DNA from: Streptococcus sanguinis
GTDB lineage: Bacteria; Bacillota; Bacilli; Lactobacillales; Streptococcaceae
Direction: 5' to 3'
NCBI RefSeq assembly: GCF_001078705.1
Contig: NZ_CDMW01000001.1
Coordinates: 1,605,541 to 1,669,540, forward strand
Length of the DNA stretch: 64,000 nucleotides
The stretch's first letter is position 1. Each line of letters opens with the position of its first letter. The translations under genes were made by a program, and so were the position numbers. The notes beneath the pieces were generated by a model, which had not been told where the DNA came from, searched no databases, and saw nothing but the letters and a program-made list of their open reading frames with translations. Below, piece by piece: positions 1-9,418 of the stretch.

Positions 1-770
1 CCTGTAATAATGAAAGGAATGGCTTCTCGAATGGTATCCCAAAGGAGGGCACGGCCATTAATCTCAGTAGCATTCGATGGCTTATGAAGGATGGAAGTCA
101 GCATCCCTGTTTTCCAGAGATAGAAGGCTAAGACAGCCATGCTAGCAAGCATACCGATAAAGGCGGCAAAGGTAGACTGGGTAACCGCTTCTACATAGTT
201 GCCAGAACCAGTTTTCATGATGAAAAAGGCTGTCAGCAGCATCCAGATAACCCGAATAACCTGCTCCGCAATCTGACTGATGGCATAAGGCTTGAGATTG
301 TTAAATCCTTGGAAAAAGCCTCGGATAACACTCATCGATGGGAAAATCAAAACAGCCCAGGACAGACTCTGCATGACTGGAATCAAGTCCGCTCCGCCCC
401 CTGACATAGAAGCGAAAACTGGTGAGAGCAGGTACATAATCACCCCAAAGACAGCTCCCAAAAGCAACATAAACTTGAGAAACTCTCGAATCAGAGTGAA
501 GCTATGCTCTTCCTTGTCAATGGTATTGTACTTAGCCACCTGCTTGGCCACAGCTACTGGTACGCCAGCTGTAGAAATCAGTAAAAACCAGGCATAGATA
601 TTGTAGCCCATAGTAAAAAGGCCGTTGGCCTCGGCGCCGTGCTTGCCCATCCAAATATACCAAGGAATGATATAGATGGCCCCCAGAAGACGACTGATAA
701 AATTGCTGGCAGTTAACCAGGCAGTTCCCCGCAGCATCTGCTGCTGCTGGCTTGTTGTTTCTTGGCTCAT
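1..770 (-). CDS. Lipid II flippase-like MATE/MVF-family membrane protein (YtgP/MurJ type), 3' end cut by window
   Basis: About 256 N-terminal residues are visible, beginning MSQETTSQQQQMLRGTAW; the C-terminus lies outside the window. The start ATG at 768-770 has an AGAGG ribosome site just upstream. The chain is a run of hydrophobic helices with the polysaccharide-flippase look (RLLGAIYIIPWY, GVPVAVAKQVAKY, IRGFFQGFNNLKPYAISQ). In streptococci the neighbour of murE is the YtgP protein, which serves as the lipid II flippase (established for the family); its divergence from murE 86 bp away fits. A more general polysaccharide exporter is the alternative. Confidence 0.85.
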   Translation of the reverse strand, partial: MSQETTSQQQQMLRGTAWLTASNFISRLLGAIYIIPWYIWMGKHGAEANGLFTMGYNIYAWFLLISTAGVPVAVAKQVAKYNTIDKEEHSFTLIREFLKFMLLLGAVFGVIMYLLSPVFASMSGGGADLIPVMQSLSWAVLIFPSMSVIRGFFQGFNNLKPYAISQIAEQVIRVIWMLLTAFFIMKTGSGNYVEAVTQSTFAAFIGMLASMAVLAFYLWKTGMLTSILHKPSNATEINGRALLWDTIREAIPFIIT

Positions 771-821
771 AGAAAACCTCTTCTATTTATTCTTCTTTTA
801 TTATAAACTTTTCCTTGCCTC

Positions 822-850
822 TTGTAAAACCTAGCCATAAGGGTTACAAT
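822..850 (+). promoter_or_regulatory. murE promoter, apparently leaderless
   Basis: TTGTAA (822-827), a 17-bp spacer and TACAAT (845-850). The ATG of murE begins at 857, six bases after the -10 box, where the transcript would normally start. No Shine-Dalgarno sequence precedes the ATG. Confidence 0.7.
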
Positions 851-856
851 AGATTT

Positions 857-2302
857 ATGATTAAAATTGAAACCGTATTAGATATTTTAAAAGAAGACCA
901 TAATTTTCGTGATATTGTCAAAGATGGAGAATACTTCTTCTCATACAGCGACTTAACTTTCGATAGTATCAGCTATGACAGCAGGGAAGCGGATGCCTCT
1001 ACCCTCTTTTTTGTCAAGGGTGAGGCTTTTAAGAAAGAATTTCTAGAAAAAGCCGTCACAGCTGGTCTGCGCTTCTATATCAGCGAGACAGACTTTCAAG
1101 TGGGTATTCCGGTTCTCTTGGTCAACGATGTCAAGCAGGCCATGAGTCTCTTAGCCATGGAATTTTACGGCCATCCTGAGAAAAAGCTCAAATTGCTGGC
1201 CTTTACTGGCACCAAGGGCAAGACAACTACAGCTTATTTTGCCTATCAGATCCTTTCCCAAAGTCATCGGCCTGCCCTGCTCTCGACTATGAACACTACT
1301 TTGGATGGCGAGACTTTCTTCAAGTCAACTCTGACCACACCAGAGAGTCTGGATCTTATTAAAATGATGGCCCAAGCCCTTGCTAATAATCGGACTCATC
1401 TCACCATGGAAGTCTCCAGTCAGGCTTATCTCAAGAAAAGGGTCTACGGCCTGACCTTTGATGTCGGTGTCTTTCTTAATATCAGCCCCGACCATATCGG
1501 CCCTATCGAACATCCAACCTTTGAAGATTACTTCTACAATAAGCGGCTCTTGATGAACAATAGCCGAGCAGTTATCGTGAATAGCGGCATGGACCATTTC
1601 CAAATCGTGAAAGAGCAAGTCGCTTCTATGGAACACGATTTCTATGGAGCAGACTCTAGCAATACCATCACGGACTCTCAGGCTTTCAGCTTTGAAGCTG
1701 TTGGTAAGTTAGCTGGCCACTACGATATCCAGCTCATCGGCCGCTTCAATCAGGAAAATGCAGTAGCGGCTGGTCTTGCCTGTCTGCGACTGGGTGCTAG
1801 ACTCGAAGACATCAAAAAAGGAATTGCTGCAACCCGAGTACCGGGTCGCATGGAAGTTCTGACTCAGAAAAATGGCGCCAAGATTTTCGTTGACTATGCT
1901 CACAATGGCGTAAGCCTAAGCAACCTACTGTCTGTGGTACAGGAACACCAAAAGGGCAAGATTATCCTCCTCTTGGGTGCTACCGGAAACAAGGGTGAAA
2001 GTCGCCGCAAAGACTTCGGTCTCCTACTCAATCAGCATCCTGAGCTGACCGTTATCTTAACTGCGGACGACCCCAACTATGAAGATCCTCTAGCCATTGC
2101 GAAGGAAATCGCATCCTACATCTCCTATCCAGTGGACAAAATAGCCGACCGTGAAGAAGCCATCAAAAAAGCTCTGAGTCTGACAGACCGAGAGGGAGAT
2201 GCCGTCATTCTGGCTGGTAAAGGAGCAGATGCTTATCAAATCGTAGAAGGAGAAAAAGTAGCCTATCCAGGAGACTACGCTCTTGCTGAAAAGTATTTAT
2301 AA
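857..2302 (+). CDS. murE: UDP-N-acetylmuramoyl-L-alanyl-D-glutamate--L-lysine ligase MurE
   Basis: 481 residues; cytoplasmic ATP-dependent Mur ligase that adds the third stem-peptide residue during peptidoglycan precursor synthesis. The P-loop TGTKGKTTT lies near residue 110, followed by the central domain ([15 protein letters not shown]) and the C-terminal domain ([15 protein letters not shown]). The substrate-selecting motif reads DDPNYEDP, the form found in lysine-adding enzymes rather than DNPR of diaminopimelate enzymes. The ORF stays open to a TTG at 815, but MIKIETVL at 857 is the family-typical start and sits exactly where the promoter predicts the RNA to begin. Confidence 0.97.
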   Translation: MIKIETVLDILKEDHNFRDIVKDGEYFFSYSDLTFDSISYDSREADASTLFFVKGEAFKKEFLEKAVTAGLRFYISETDFQVGIPVLLVNDVKQAMSLLAMEFYGHPEKKLKLLAFTGTKGKTTTAYFAYQILSQSHRPALLSTMNTTLDGETFFKSTLTTPESLDLIKMMAQALANNRTHLTMEVSSQAYLKKRVYGLTFDVGVFLNISPDHIGPIEHPTFEDYFYNKRLLMNNSRAVIVNSGMDHFQIVKEQVASMEHDFYGADSSNTITDSQAFSFEAVGKLAGHYDIQLIGRFNQENAVAAGLACLRLGARLEDIKKGIAATRVPGRMEVLTQKNGAKIFVDYAHNGVSLSNLLSVVQEHQKGKIILLLGATGNKGESRRKDFGLLLNQHPELTVILTADDPNYEDPLAIAKEIASYISYPVDKIADREEAIKKALSLTDREGDAVILAGKGADAYQIVEGEKVAYPGDYALAEKYL

Positions 2303-2304
2303 GA

Positions 2305-2329
2305 AAAAAGGCGAGCATATCGCCTTTTT
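2305..2329. terminator. Bidirectional terminator between convergent murE and CPBP gene
   Basis: Ten-bp stem AAAAAGGCGA / TCGCCTTTTT with a five-base loop; A-tract and T-tract on both flanks let it serve both strands. Confidence 0.9.
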
Positions 2330-2347
2330 ATTGTTGTTTTGTAAAAA

Positions 2348-3103
2348 TTACTGCCATTTAATCAGAACGTACATCAAGCTGGAGCCAAACATATCTGCCA
2401 AAGCGTGCATGAGAAAGAAAGGCAGGAGATTCTTGACCTTGTACTTGTAAAGGAAATAGTAAAAGAGACCGTACACCACTCCGATAACCAAGGCCCACAG
2501 CATGCCCTGATAGGTGTGGAAAGAAATCCGAATGATGGTAGAATAGGCCAGAGCCCACCACTTATACTTATCCTTAACAGAAGTCATAAGTCCTAGAAAG
2601 AAGAATTCCTCATAGAAGCCATTGAGAAGCCCGTATAGAATAGCCATAGGTGTCAGTTCAGCAAATTTCCGGAAGATTTCCAGAACATCTACATAAGACC
2701 AGAGAGTTGGATCAAAGTAATTATACTCGCCGCTCAGGGTCGTCACAATGTCACCAAAGAAGCCTACCACTACAAAAATAAGCGGAGTCCAAAGGAGAAC
2801 CGACCAGCTCAGACGGATAGGAAGCTGCTTAAAGTCAAAGCGCCGAAGCAATAGATAAAGAATGGTCAAAAACAGCATCAGCAGCTGAAAATTGAAATTG
2901 CTAGAAAAAGCCGCTCCTTCAGTGACTGTATTGGTCACCGTTTCAGTCGCTCCTGTGCTGGCGGCTGGCGCAAAGCTAGCTAAATAAAGCTCCGTTGAGC
3001 GGTAAATAAACTGCCCAAACATGAGCAGAGTAATCACAGCAATATCAAACCACCTCAACTCTTTCAAAGGCTTTGAGGGGTGTAGGTGTGTCAATCGTTT
3101 CAT
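2348..3103 (-). CDS. CPBP family intramembrane metalloprotease (CAAX/Abi type)
   Basis: About 251 residues with several transmembrane helices. The conserved motifs are visible in order: YEEFFFLGLM (glutamate pair), ISFHTYQG (motif 2 histidine) and HALADMFG (motif 3). This family includes prenyl-protein proteases and bacteriocin self-immunity proteins; the substrate here is unknown. Of tandem ATG codons, the second (3101-3103) lies six bases from AAAGGA, so I prefer it; a GTG at 3121 is also in frame. The EExxxR arginine is replaced by Leu. Confidence 0.85.
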   Translation of the reverse strand: MKRLTHLHPSKPLKELRWFDIAVITLLMFGQFIYRSTELYLASFAPAASTGATETVTNTVTEGAAFSSNFNFQLLMLFLTILYLLLRRFDFKQLPIRLSWSVLLWTPLIFVVVGFFGDIVTTLSGEYNYFDPTLWSYVDVLEIFRKFAELTPMAILYGLLNGFYEEFFFLGLMTSVKDKYKWWALAYSTIIRISFHTYQGMLWALVIGVVYGLFYYFLYKYKVKNLLPFFLMHALADMFGSSLMYVLIKWQ

Positions 3104-3285
3104 CATCTTTCCTTTCACCACCTGTAAATTTATATCATCATTTCAGGTTCTTTTTTATATTTCTATCTTAGCATGAAAAGCTTAAATTTTTATTATTTAC
3201 AAATTTATAAAACTTTTTTATTACTGCTTAATATGTTCATCTATAGTCAGAAACTGAAAAAAAGAGTTCATCTCTACTTGGAAAG

Positions 3286-3314
3286 GAAAAAAGAGAGTCA
3301 AATTTTAACTCTCT
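3286..3314 (-). terminator. Terminator of the csbD-like gene
   Basis: Stem GAGAGT / ACTCTC (3293-3298 with 3308-3313) followed on the minus strand by a run of six T. Confidence 0.75.
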
Positions 3315-3325
3315 TCTCACTATTC

Positions 3326-3520
3326 TTATTTATCCAAGCTGTTTTTGATACCTTCAACGGCACCTTCTACAGCTTCTTTAGCATCTTCAGCAACTTCTTT
3401 GGCTTTGGCAACAGTTTTTTCTACAAAGCCTTCTGCTTCAGTCTTGTTATCGCCTGTAACTTTGCCCACGCCTTCTTTAACAGCGCCTTTGGCTTGATCG
3501 AATTTATTTTCTAGTGACAT
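3326..3520 (-). CDS. CsbD family general stress protein
   Basis: 64 residues, highly charged, starting [24 protein letters not shown], which is the CsbD signature; the rest is Ala/Glu/Lys-rich amphipathic helix ([20 protein letters not shown]). CsbD proteins are small cytoplasmic proteins induced by stress; no biochemical activity is established. A strong GGAGG site precedes the ATG, and the gene is monocistronic with its own consensus-like promoter and terminator. Confidence 0.93.
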   Translation of the reverse strand: MSLENKFDQAKGAVKEGVGKVTGDNKTEAEGFVEKTVAKAKEVAEDAKEAVEGAVEGIKNSLDK

Positions 3521-3566
3521 ATGATTGCCTCCATTCTTTTTTACGGTTTCTGATACCGTTTACAGT

Positions 3567-3595
3567 AGTATAGGATTTTTCTTTTCAAAGGTCAA
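3567..3595 (-). promoter_or_regulatory. Strong promoter of the csbD-like gene
   Basis: On the minus strand TTGACC (3590-3595), 17-bp spacer, TATACT (3567-3572). The 5' UTR carries a small inverted repeat, ACGGT / ACCGT (3543-3559), of unknown role. Confidence 0.85.
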
Positions 3596-3620
3596 ATATT
3601 CTGCTCATTCTATGAGAAAA

Positions 3621-4274
3621 TCAGTCCAGCTGGAAAATCAATCTCTCCTTATCAAAGCTGGCCTGCAACTCATACTTGCCTACTTCGTTTTGCCGGATAT
3701 AGCCCAAGATTACTAGGCTATCGACAAAAATGTCCCGCCGCTTCTGCATGAGCTCATCCTTGCGGACATACTTGAGGAGAAAAGTCGTCATATACTTGAG
3801 AGCATACTCGGGATTGACATCGCCCAAGACAGCATAGAGGGGCTTTTGTGCCTCAGAAAGCGGATATTGACGCTGCATCTTGTAAAAATAATTAGCCAAG
3901 GTCAGCTTATCCCGCTGAAAATCTGTCTCTTCCAGCAAGACCGCCGCATTGGTCTGATTGGAAAGCTGGGTCTCAAAGCGCAGCTCCAAGAGTTCCTGAT
4001 AGAGGGGACTATCATCACTGATAAAGACCTCCTGGTCCAATCGCAAATCCTCCAAACTTTCCACAAAAGGCAGCGACAGGTAATATCGCTTGTTCTCCCG
4101 CCGGATGTAGCCAGCTTTGATATAGTCCTCTATCGAGCGGTCAATATTAGCCACGTCCTCAAACTCTCGCTTAATCTCACGTAGAATCACTGCCTCATGC
4201 TGGTCCAAATAATCAATCAATTCCTGAAAAAAAGGCTGGCGTGTCAAACGGCTGGGATTTATAATTTTAATCAT
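3621..4274 (-). CDS. DUF1803 family protein
   Basis: 217 residues, soluble, no signal peptide or membrane segment. Matches the streptococcal DUF1803 family by general recognition (N-terminal MIKIINPSRLTRQPFFQELIDYL and the conserved LANYFYKM region). No catalytic motif seen and function unknown. Its start overlaps the end of the upstream amidase-like gene by 8 bases, so the two are translationally coupled. Confidence 0.75.
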   Translation of the reverse strand: MIKIINPSRLTRQPFFQELIDYLDQHEAVILREIKREFEDVANIDRSIEDYIKAGYIRRENKRYYLSLPFVESLEDLRLDQEVFISDDSPLYQELLELRFETQLSNQTNAAVLLEETDFQRDKLTLANYFYKMQRQYPLSEAQKPLYAVLGDVNPEYALKYMTTFLLKYVRKDELMQKRRDIFVDSLVILGYIRQNEVGKYELQASFDKERLIFQLD

Positions 4275-4779
4275 GGAGTTCTCCTTTGTAGATGAGTTTT
4301 CTTGACTGAGCCAACTGACTAGGATTCGTCCCGGGCTGACCTAGGGGAACCGCTAAGCCCAAGTCCCGATAATATTCCTGCCAAAAATCAGAAATTAGAT
4401 TTTCCTCATCGCCAAACTGCATGGGAATCGTATCAAAAATCGGCAAAATCTCCGCAATATACTCCGAGCAGTAAAAACCATCGGACTGCGGATAAAAACT
4501 GAAATTGTATGGCTTTCCTAGATGTAATTTGGCCCTTTTAAAGACAGCTTCTGCTTCAATAGCTGGATAGCGGTACACGTCATAAACATCCTCATCCTGC
4601 AAAAAATCAGACAAATCTTGATTGACAACACCCTTCTCATGGGTTGCATGAAAAATCTCACCATTAAAAAAGATGGCCACATGGCTGTATGAACCAGTTG
4701 CTGCTCGGATTGCTGCAGCAATTTCTGAAGCTCCGACTGTAAAAATCAAATCTCCGTCTTGTAAATCTTGAATCTTCAT
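4267..4779 (-). CDS. YiiX/YebB-like permuted papain-fold (NlpC/P60 superfamily) cysteine hydrolase
   Basis: 170 residues. The N-terminal histidine motif SYSHVAIFFNGEIFHAT and the later cysteine motif FYCSEYIAEI show the circularly permuted order His then Cys typical of the YiiX/LRAT-like branch. There is no signal peptide, so it is probably cytoplasmic; substrate unknown (family members act on amide or thioester bonds in cell wall or lipids). Overlaps the DUF1803 gene by 8 bases. Confidence 0.8.
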   Translation of the reverse strand: MKIQDLQDGDLIFTVGASEIAAAIRAATGSYSHVAIFFNGEIFHATHEKGVVNQDLSDFLQDEDVYDVYRYPAIEAEAVFKRAKLHLGKPYNFSFYPQSDGFYCSEYIAEILPIFDTIPMQFGDEENLISDFWQEYYRDLGLAVPLGQPGTNPSQLAQSRKLIYKGELHD

Positions 4780-4794
4780 TTCTCTCGTCTATCA

Positions 4795-4842
4795 AAAAAG
4801 GAGCCGAAACTCCTTTTAAGTATGAGGGGAATGGTCCCTCAT
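4795..4842 (-). terminator. Double-hairpin terminator after ppaC
   Basis: First hairpin ATGAGGG / CCCTCAT (4822-4842), then AAAAGGAG / CTCCTTTT (4795-4817) ending in a T-run on the minus strand. Confidence 0.85.
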
Positions 4843-4871
4843 CTAGTAACTAATCTATTCAAATGAGCTTT

Positions 4872-5807
4872 TTAAGCATTAAAACTTGCTGTCAGTTGAG
4901 GTACCACCTGCTTCTTACGAGAGACAGCGCCTGCTAGGAAAGCATGGTTATTCTCAAGAACAAAGTTAAAGGCTGCTTCGACCTTGTCCATATTGCTTCC
5001 GATAGCCAGAATCTCTGAGTCTGAGTTGATAATGTCAGTAATCATCAAGACGAAGTCAGAGTAGCCATTTTCAGCGTTTGTTTTCTCAATAGCAGCTTCG
5101 ATTTCTGCCTGACGCTCCAAAACTTCGGCAATATCAACAGTGTTGACCTGTGCTACACGGACATTGTTTCCGTTCAGCTCAAAGGTTTTAGCATCAATGT
5201 CAATTAATTCTTCTGCAGACTTGCTAGCCAAGTTTGTACCTGCCTTGAGCATAGCCAAACCATACTCTTCCAAGTTGACACCAGCCAGCTCAGCCAATTC
5301 TGGTGCAATAGCCTTGTCAGTTGGGTGGGTAGTTGGTGACTTGAGCAAGAGAGTGTCAGAGATCAAACCTGACAGCAGCAGTCCTGCAATCTCTTTTGGA
5401 ACTGCTACGCCGTGCTCCTTGAACATGCGGTAAACAATAGAGGAAGCAGATCCCACTGGCTCCAAGCGCATGTAAAGGGGACTAGCTGTTTCAAAGTTGC
5501 CTACACGGTGGTGGTCCACCACGCCATAAACTTCAACTTCAGCAATATCTGCTACAGACTGCTGGAATTCATTATGGTCTGTCAAGATGACTTGCTCAGC
5601 TCCCTCTGCCTTGGCAGATGTAATCACGCGCGGCGCAGCTACACCAAAGTAATCTAAAACAAAGGCAGTTTCTTCATTAGGCTCACCCAGAGCAACAGCT
5701 TCTGTATCCAAGCCATAAGCTTCGCGAGCCAAGTAAGCAAAAGCGTAAGATGAACCAATGGCATCTGAGTCAGGATTTTGGTGACCGAAAACTAAAATTT
5801 TAGACAT
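4872..5807 (-). CDS. ppaC: Manganese-dependent inorganic pyrophosphatase (family II)
   Basis: 311 residues, the usual length. DHH-superfamily metal motifs: [12 protein letters not shown] near the N-terminus, ILTDHNE, then [11 protein letters not shown]-terminal DHHA2 domain with the [10 protein letters not shown] signature that binds pyrophosphate. Hydrolyses PPi made by biosynthetic reactions in the cytoplasm. Ribosome site GAGG lies upstream of the ATG; monocistronic with its own terminator. Confidence 0.97.
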   Translation of the reverse strand: MSKILVFGHQNPDSDAIGSSYAFAYLAREAYGLDTEAVALGEPNEETAFVLDYFGVAAPRVITSAKAEGAEQVILTDHNEFQQSVADIAEVEVYGVVDHHRVGNFETASPLYMRLEPVGSASSIVYRMFKEHGVAVPKEIAGLLLSGLISDTLLLKSPTTHPTDKAIAPELAELAGVNLEEYGLAMLKAGTNLASKSAEELIDIDAKTFELNGNNVRVAQVNTVDIAEVLERQAEIEAAIEKTNAENGYSDFVLMITDIINSDSEILAIGSNMDKVEAAFNFVLENNHAFLAGAVSRKKQVVPQLTASFNA

Positions 5808-5898
5808 GATAAACCTCTTCTTTTATATAATGTTTATTGCATTTATTTTACCATAATTACAGGCATTTCACAAAAGCAGAAGGACATTTTCTTAAGAA

Positions 5899-5928
5899 AA
5901 ATGGACTGGTTAGCCCACCAGCCCATTT
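5899..5928 (-). terminator. pflA terminator
   Basis: Eleven-bp stem AAATGGGCTGG with CCAGTCCATTT (one G-U pair on the minus strand), followed by T residues. Confidence 0.8.
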
Positions 5929-5946
5929 ATTCATACTCAAAGTAGA

Positions 5947-6756
5947 TTAGCTATTATGCACCCGATTCATATACTCTGTATAGGACTCAGTCTGCATGAG
6001 CTCCTTGGCATTCTTGACCCGATCAGCTGTCGGAGGCTTAACTCCTTCCAGCTTGTAAGGGATGCCCAGCTCCCGCCATTTAAATTCTCCCATGGTATGG
6101 TAAGGTAGAATTTCAAACTTATCAACATTATTCAGCGTCTTTACAAATTTACCTAGCTCAATCAAGTCATCATCGCGATCGGTCAATCCTGGCACCAAGA
6201 CATGGCGAATCCAGACTGGTTTTCCAATATCAGACAGGTACTTGGCACAAGCCAAGATATTCTTGTTGGTCTGGCTGGTCACAATTTTGTGCTGTTCTTC
6301 GTTAATCTCCTTGATGTCTAGCAGGACAAGGTCGGTGACTGCCATAAGCTTGTCAAATTTTTTCAGATAGCGAGGCGTATTTCTGAATGGTAGCGCACAG
6401 GTATCCAATGTACAGTGAATGCCCAGCTCCTTAGCCTTGGTAAAGAGGGCAATCAAAAAATCAATCTGCAGCAAGGCTTCTCCTCCACTGACAGTGATTC
6501 CCCCTTTATTGCCCCAGAAACCCTTATAACGGAGAGCTTCTTGTAAAACATCATCCACTGTCCGCAGCTGAGATTTGTTGGTCTCCATCTCCCAAGTATC
6601 CGGATTATGGCAATACTGGCAGCGCATGTGGCAGCCCTGCAAAAAAACAATAAAACGGATACCCGGTCCATCAACAGCTCCAAAACTTTCGGTGGAGTGG
6701 ACCATGCCCGTTACCTTTCCATAATCAACTGCTTCTTCAATTTTCTCTTCAACCAT
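5947..6756 (-). CDS. pflA: Pyruvate formate-lyase-activating enzyme (radical SAM)
   Basis: 269 residues. The radical SAM cluster motif CHMRCQYCHNPDTW (CxxxCxxC) is near residue 42, after GAVDGPGIRFIVFLQG; the SAM-binding GGE (TVSGGEALLQ) follows. It generates the glycyl radical on pyruvate formate-lyase, allowing anaerobic mixed-acid fermentation. The pfl gene itself is not in the window. A degenerate CcpA-like site sits between its promoter and start. Confidence 0.96.
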   Translation of the reverse strand: MVEEKIEEAVDYGKVTGMVHSTESFGAVDGPGIRFIVFLQGCHMRCQYCHNPDTWEMETNKSQLRTVDDVLQEALRYKGFWGNKGGITVSGGEALLQIDFLIALFTKAKELGIHCTLDTCALPFRNTPRYLKKFDKLMAVTDLVLLDIKEINEEQHKIVTSQTNKNILACAKYLSDIGKPVWIRHVLVPGLTDRDDDLIELGKFVKTLNNVDKFEILPYHTMGEFKWRELGIPYKLEGVKPPTADRVKNAKELMQTESYTEYMNRVHNS

Positions 6757-6774
6757 CGCAAAACCTCTTAAGTC

Positions 6775-6804
6775 TGAAAACGTTTTATAACTAACTACAT
6801 TATA
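6775..6804 (-). promoter_or_regulatory. pflA promoter with imperfect cre-like site
   Basis: Extended -10 TGTTATAAT (TATAAT = 6799-6804, minus strand); no good -35. Just downstream of the expected start, TGAAAACGTTTTAT (6775-6788) resembles a CcpA cre but lacks the terminal CA. Confidence 0.5.
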
Positions 6805-6923
6805 ACATGATTAAAGCAAAAATAGACTTAATTTGCCTATTTTTTAGAAAACAAACTGTTTTTCAGTTTCATTTTCAGTGTTTTACAACAGATGAAACTT
6901 TAGGGCGAAAGTAGTAGGCAAAT

Positions 6924-6956
6924 AAAAAAGCAGGGCAGAATCTTTATTCCACCCTG
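6924..6956 (-). terminator. Terminator of the wall-anchored nuclease gene
   Basis: Imperfect 11-bp stem (CAGGGTGGAAT / ATTCTGCCCTG on the minus strand) followed by CTTTTTTATT. Confidence 0.8.
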
Positions 6957-6981
6957 ATTTCGCTTTTTAAATTGATTTTAG

Positions 6982-9231
6982 TTAATTTCTGCTTCTCTTT
7001 TTGAGAGTAAAAGCAAACATCAGCAAGGTCAATCCCAAGACTGCCCAGCTACTGTTATTTTGGCCGGTCTGCGGGAGTCCCTTCTTCTTGCTGCCAACTG
7101 TCTGACCTTGTCCAGTTTGATTGGACGATGGAGGATTGGTCTGAGACGGAGCTCCTTGCTCTGCTGCTACAGAAGATTGTCCAGTTGATTGAGACGGTTG
7201 GGAGCTGTCAGAAGACGAAGCTGCGACATCCTTAGAAAAGTCCAGCTGCACCACTACGGGATCATGGTCTGAAGCTCTGCCATGTTCCTCCATGAAAGAG
7301 GCATTGATATGGACAGGCGCAAAGACTGCCTTTCCAGCCAGGTTCTTCGAAATGAAAATATTGTCCAAGCTTTGGTTGCTGCCGCGGTAGAAGTAGGAAT
7401 AACGGTCAGCCGTGTCATGTTCCTGCATGAGATTAATGAGTTCATTACCTGCCAGTGCTTTAGCTGTTTCGGAAAATTCAAAATCATTAAAATCACCAGT
7501 CAACACAAACTTAAGGTTAGGATTTTGTCTCAGCCCTTCTTGAACAAAGCTATTTAAAATTTTAGCCTGCTCTATCCGAGCAGCCTGCGTATGCTGAACT
7601 GCTGGCTGAGCGGAGCCATACACGGCATCATCCCCAATCTTGGACTTCAAATGATTGGCGATAACAACGATATGCTGTCCCTTAAATTCAAACTCAGCTG
7701 CCAAGGATTTACGAACCTTGGTAAAGGCTGGATTGGTCGGTTCGATTCGGGCAGGATTCTTAACCAAATGGCCACCGGAGAAGCTAGCTGCTTCGTCACT
7801 CGTACCGGCTTCTTTTTCGACTAACTTCACCCGGTTTGGATCGTAGAGAAAGGCCACGCGGATATTAGAGCCAGGCTTGCCTCCATCTTGACCGTCAAGG
7901 GGGGCAACTTCGGTGTACTTGTAAGTTTTTCCACCCAGTTCTTTGATGCGGGCCGCTAGTTTCTCACCGCTTTTGACACCGCTGGTCGTTCCGTCATTAA
8001 CACTGCCATTCTCATCTTGAACTTCAATGAGCGTGATGATATCTGGACTGTGGATCTCATTGATAAAGGAATTGGCGATTCTAGTCACTTTTTCCTCAGG
8101 TGTTTCACCTTTTTTAGCATTAGCAGAAAAATTCTCGATATTGTAGGAAGCAATGGTCAGCTTGTCCTCGCTTGGATAGATAGGAGAGACCTGTCTCTGC
8201 AAGCCACCGTCCACCAAATCAGGCAGCTGAATCGGCTCCAGCTTGTAAATCTTCCCACGATAAGTTACGACTCCGACCACATCACCATTGAAATAATCCT
8301 TGGCCTTGGCAATAAATTTATTGCCAACATAGACTGGAATGGTTGCGGTATTTTGAGCGTTTGGACGAAGATTAAGACCTCCGATATTGTTTAATGGCAA
8401 GGCTTGGTAACCTTCAGGTAAGAGATAAATGTCTCCACGGTACTGCGGGCCTAAAACGCGGGGCCTCTTCACCGTCGTCAACATTCCTTCCAAACTTTCC
8501 CAGTAGTCCAACGCTTCACTTTGAGGCTGATAATTATTAATATTGTTATCGACCGTATCCTGAGGCATATTAGCCACGATGTCTACTGGATCAGGCAAAT
8601 CAGCTTTCCCTTCCTTGGTCACCTTGGAAGCCACCAGCATGGTAACTGTCAAACTATCACTGGGCTTGTTGAAAGTCTGCCCCTGACGAACGCTGAGCTC
8701 TTCCATATAGCCTTCTTTAATGCGACCTTCAAGACTAAGTTTGTCTCCAATATCAACTTTTTCTTTAGAAACAACATAAAGAGCATCAGAAGTCCTGCTG
8801 TTTCCATCAGGAGTCACGTCTTGAACATAAAAACCATAGCGGTCTGTTTTCGTCACAACTACATTGGAAACTTGAACTTCTTTGTCCTCATAGGGAGAGG
8901 CTTGTGATTCTCCCTGAATGGTTCCCACATTGGAAACAACTTCTGGTCCGCTAGCCGCAGCCTGTGCTGCAGCAGGGGCTTGGTCTGCCTTTTCCACTGT
9001 CTCTGTAGAAGCTGGCATTGACTCTCCCGATTCTGCAGATGGACTCTCTGCTTGACTGGCAACCGACTCATCGCTTACAGTCGGATTCTCTGTGAGATCT
9101 GCCGCATCTGAAGTCGACGAACTTACCGCTTCTTCTGCTCCGACCGGTTGGACAGAAAAAAGCAGGAATAAAAAAGCAACTAGCAAGACCACTGTGGGAA
9201 AGAGCTGCCTGTAAGAAACTTGTTTTTTCAT
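6982..9231 (-). CDS. LPXTG wall-anchored endonuclease/exonuclease/phosphatase nuclease, SWAN-like
   Basis: 749 residues. Signal peptide ending VGA at about residue 32, then a Ser/Ala/Glu-rich linker to about 95, an OB-fold-like segment (about 95-330), and the EEP nuclease domain (about 355-670) with SYNIENF, LIEVQDENG, NHLKSK, GDFNDF and SDHDPVV metal and catalytic motifs. A Ser/Gln/Pro linker leads to LPQTG (719-723), a hydrophobic helix and KKRSRN, so sortase A anchors it to peptidoglycan. Architecture matches the S. sanguinis wall-anchored DNase SWAN, which degrades extracellular trap DNA (established for that protein; assignment here by similarity of layout). Confidence 0.9.
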   Translation of the reverse strand: MKKQVSYRQLFPTVVLLVAFLFLLFSVQPVGAEEAVSSSTSDAADLTENPTVSDESVASQAESPSAESGESMPASTETVEKADQAPAAAQAAASGPEVVSNVGTIQGESQASPYEDKEVQVSNVVVTKTDRYGFYVQDVTPDGNSRTSDALYVVSKEKVDIGDKLSLEGRIKEGYMEELSVRQGQTFNKPSDSLTVTMLVASKVTKEGKADLPDPVDIVANMPQDTVDNNINNYQPQSEALDYWESLEGMLTTVKRPRVLGPQYRGDIYLLPEGYQALPLNNIGGLNLRPNAQNTATIPVYVGNKFIAKAKDYFNGDVVGVVTYRGKIYKLEPIQLPDLVDGGLQRQVSPIYPSEDKLTIASYNIENFSANAKKGETPEEKVTRIANSFINEIHSPDIITLIEVQDENGSVNDGTTSGVKSGEKLAARIKELGGKTYKYTEVAPLDGQDGGKPGSNIRVAFLYDPNRVKLVEKEAGTSDEAASFSGGHLVKNPARIEPTNPAFTKVRKSLAAEFEFKGQHIVVIANHLKSKIGDDAVYGSAQPAVQHTQAARIEQAKILNSFVQEGLRQNPNLKFVLTGDFNDFEFSETAKALAGNELINLMQEHDTADRYSYFYRGSNQSLDNIFISKNLAGKAVFAPVHINASFMEEHGRASDHDPVVVQLDFSKDVAASSSDSSQPSQSTGQSSVAAEQGAPSQTNPPSSNQTGQGQTVGSKKKGLPQTGQNNSSWAVLGLTLLMFAFTLKKRSRN

Positions 9232-9278
9232 GAACTTCTCCTTTTCTGTATAAATGTATATTATCCTATTTAATTTTT

Positions 9279-9307
9279 ATTATAAAGAAAAGAATCAAAT
9301 TTTGCAA
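9279..9307 (-). promoter_or_regulatory. Promoter of the wall-anchored nuclease gene
   Basis: Minus strand TTGCAA (9302-9307), 17-bp spacer, TATAAT (9279-9284); a GGAG ribosome site lies before the ATG. Confidence 0.8.
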
Positions 9308-9378
9308 AGGCTTTCTCAAAATTCTGTATTAGTTTCTCTCACTTCAGAAAAATACTTGTCTAGGCTGGCCCAACACAG

Positions 9379-9411
9379 AAAAAAGAATCTGAAATTTTTT
9401 CCAGATTCTTT
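9379..9411 (-). terminator. treC terminator
   Basis: Stem AAAGAATCTG / CAGATTCTTT with a ten-base loop and a T-run on the minus strand. Confidence 0.9.
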
Positions 9412-9418
9412 CGAGACT

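Noticed and set aside
815-856. TTG 815 as murE start
   Set aside because: It precedes the promoter -35 box and adds 14 residues without family support.
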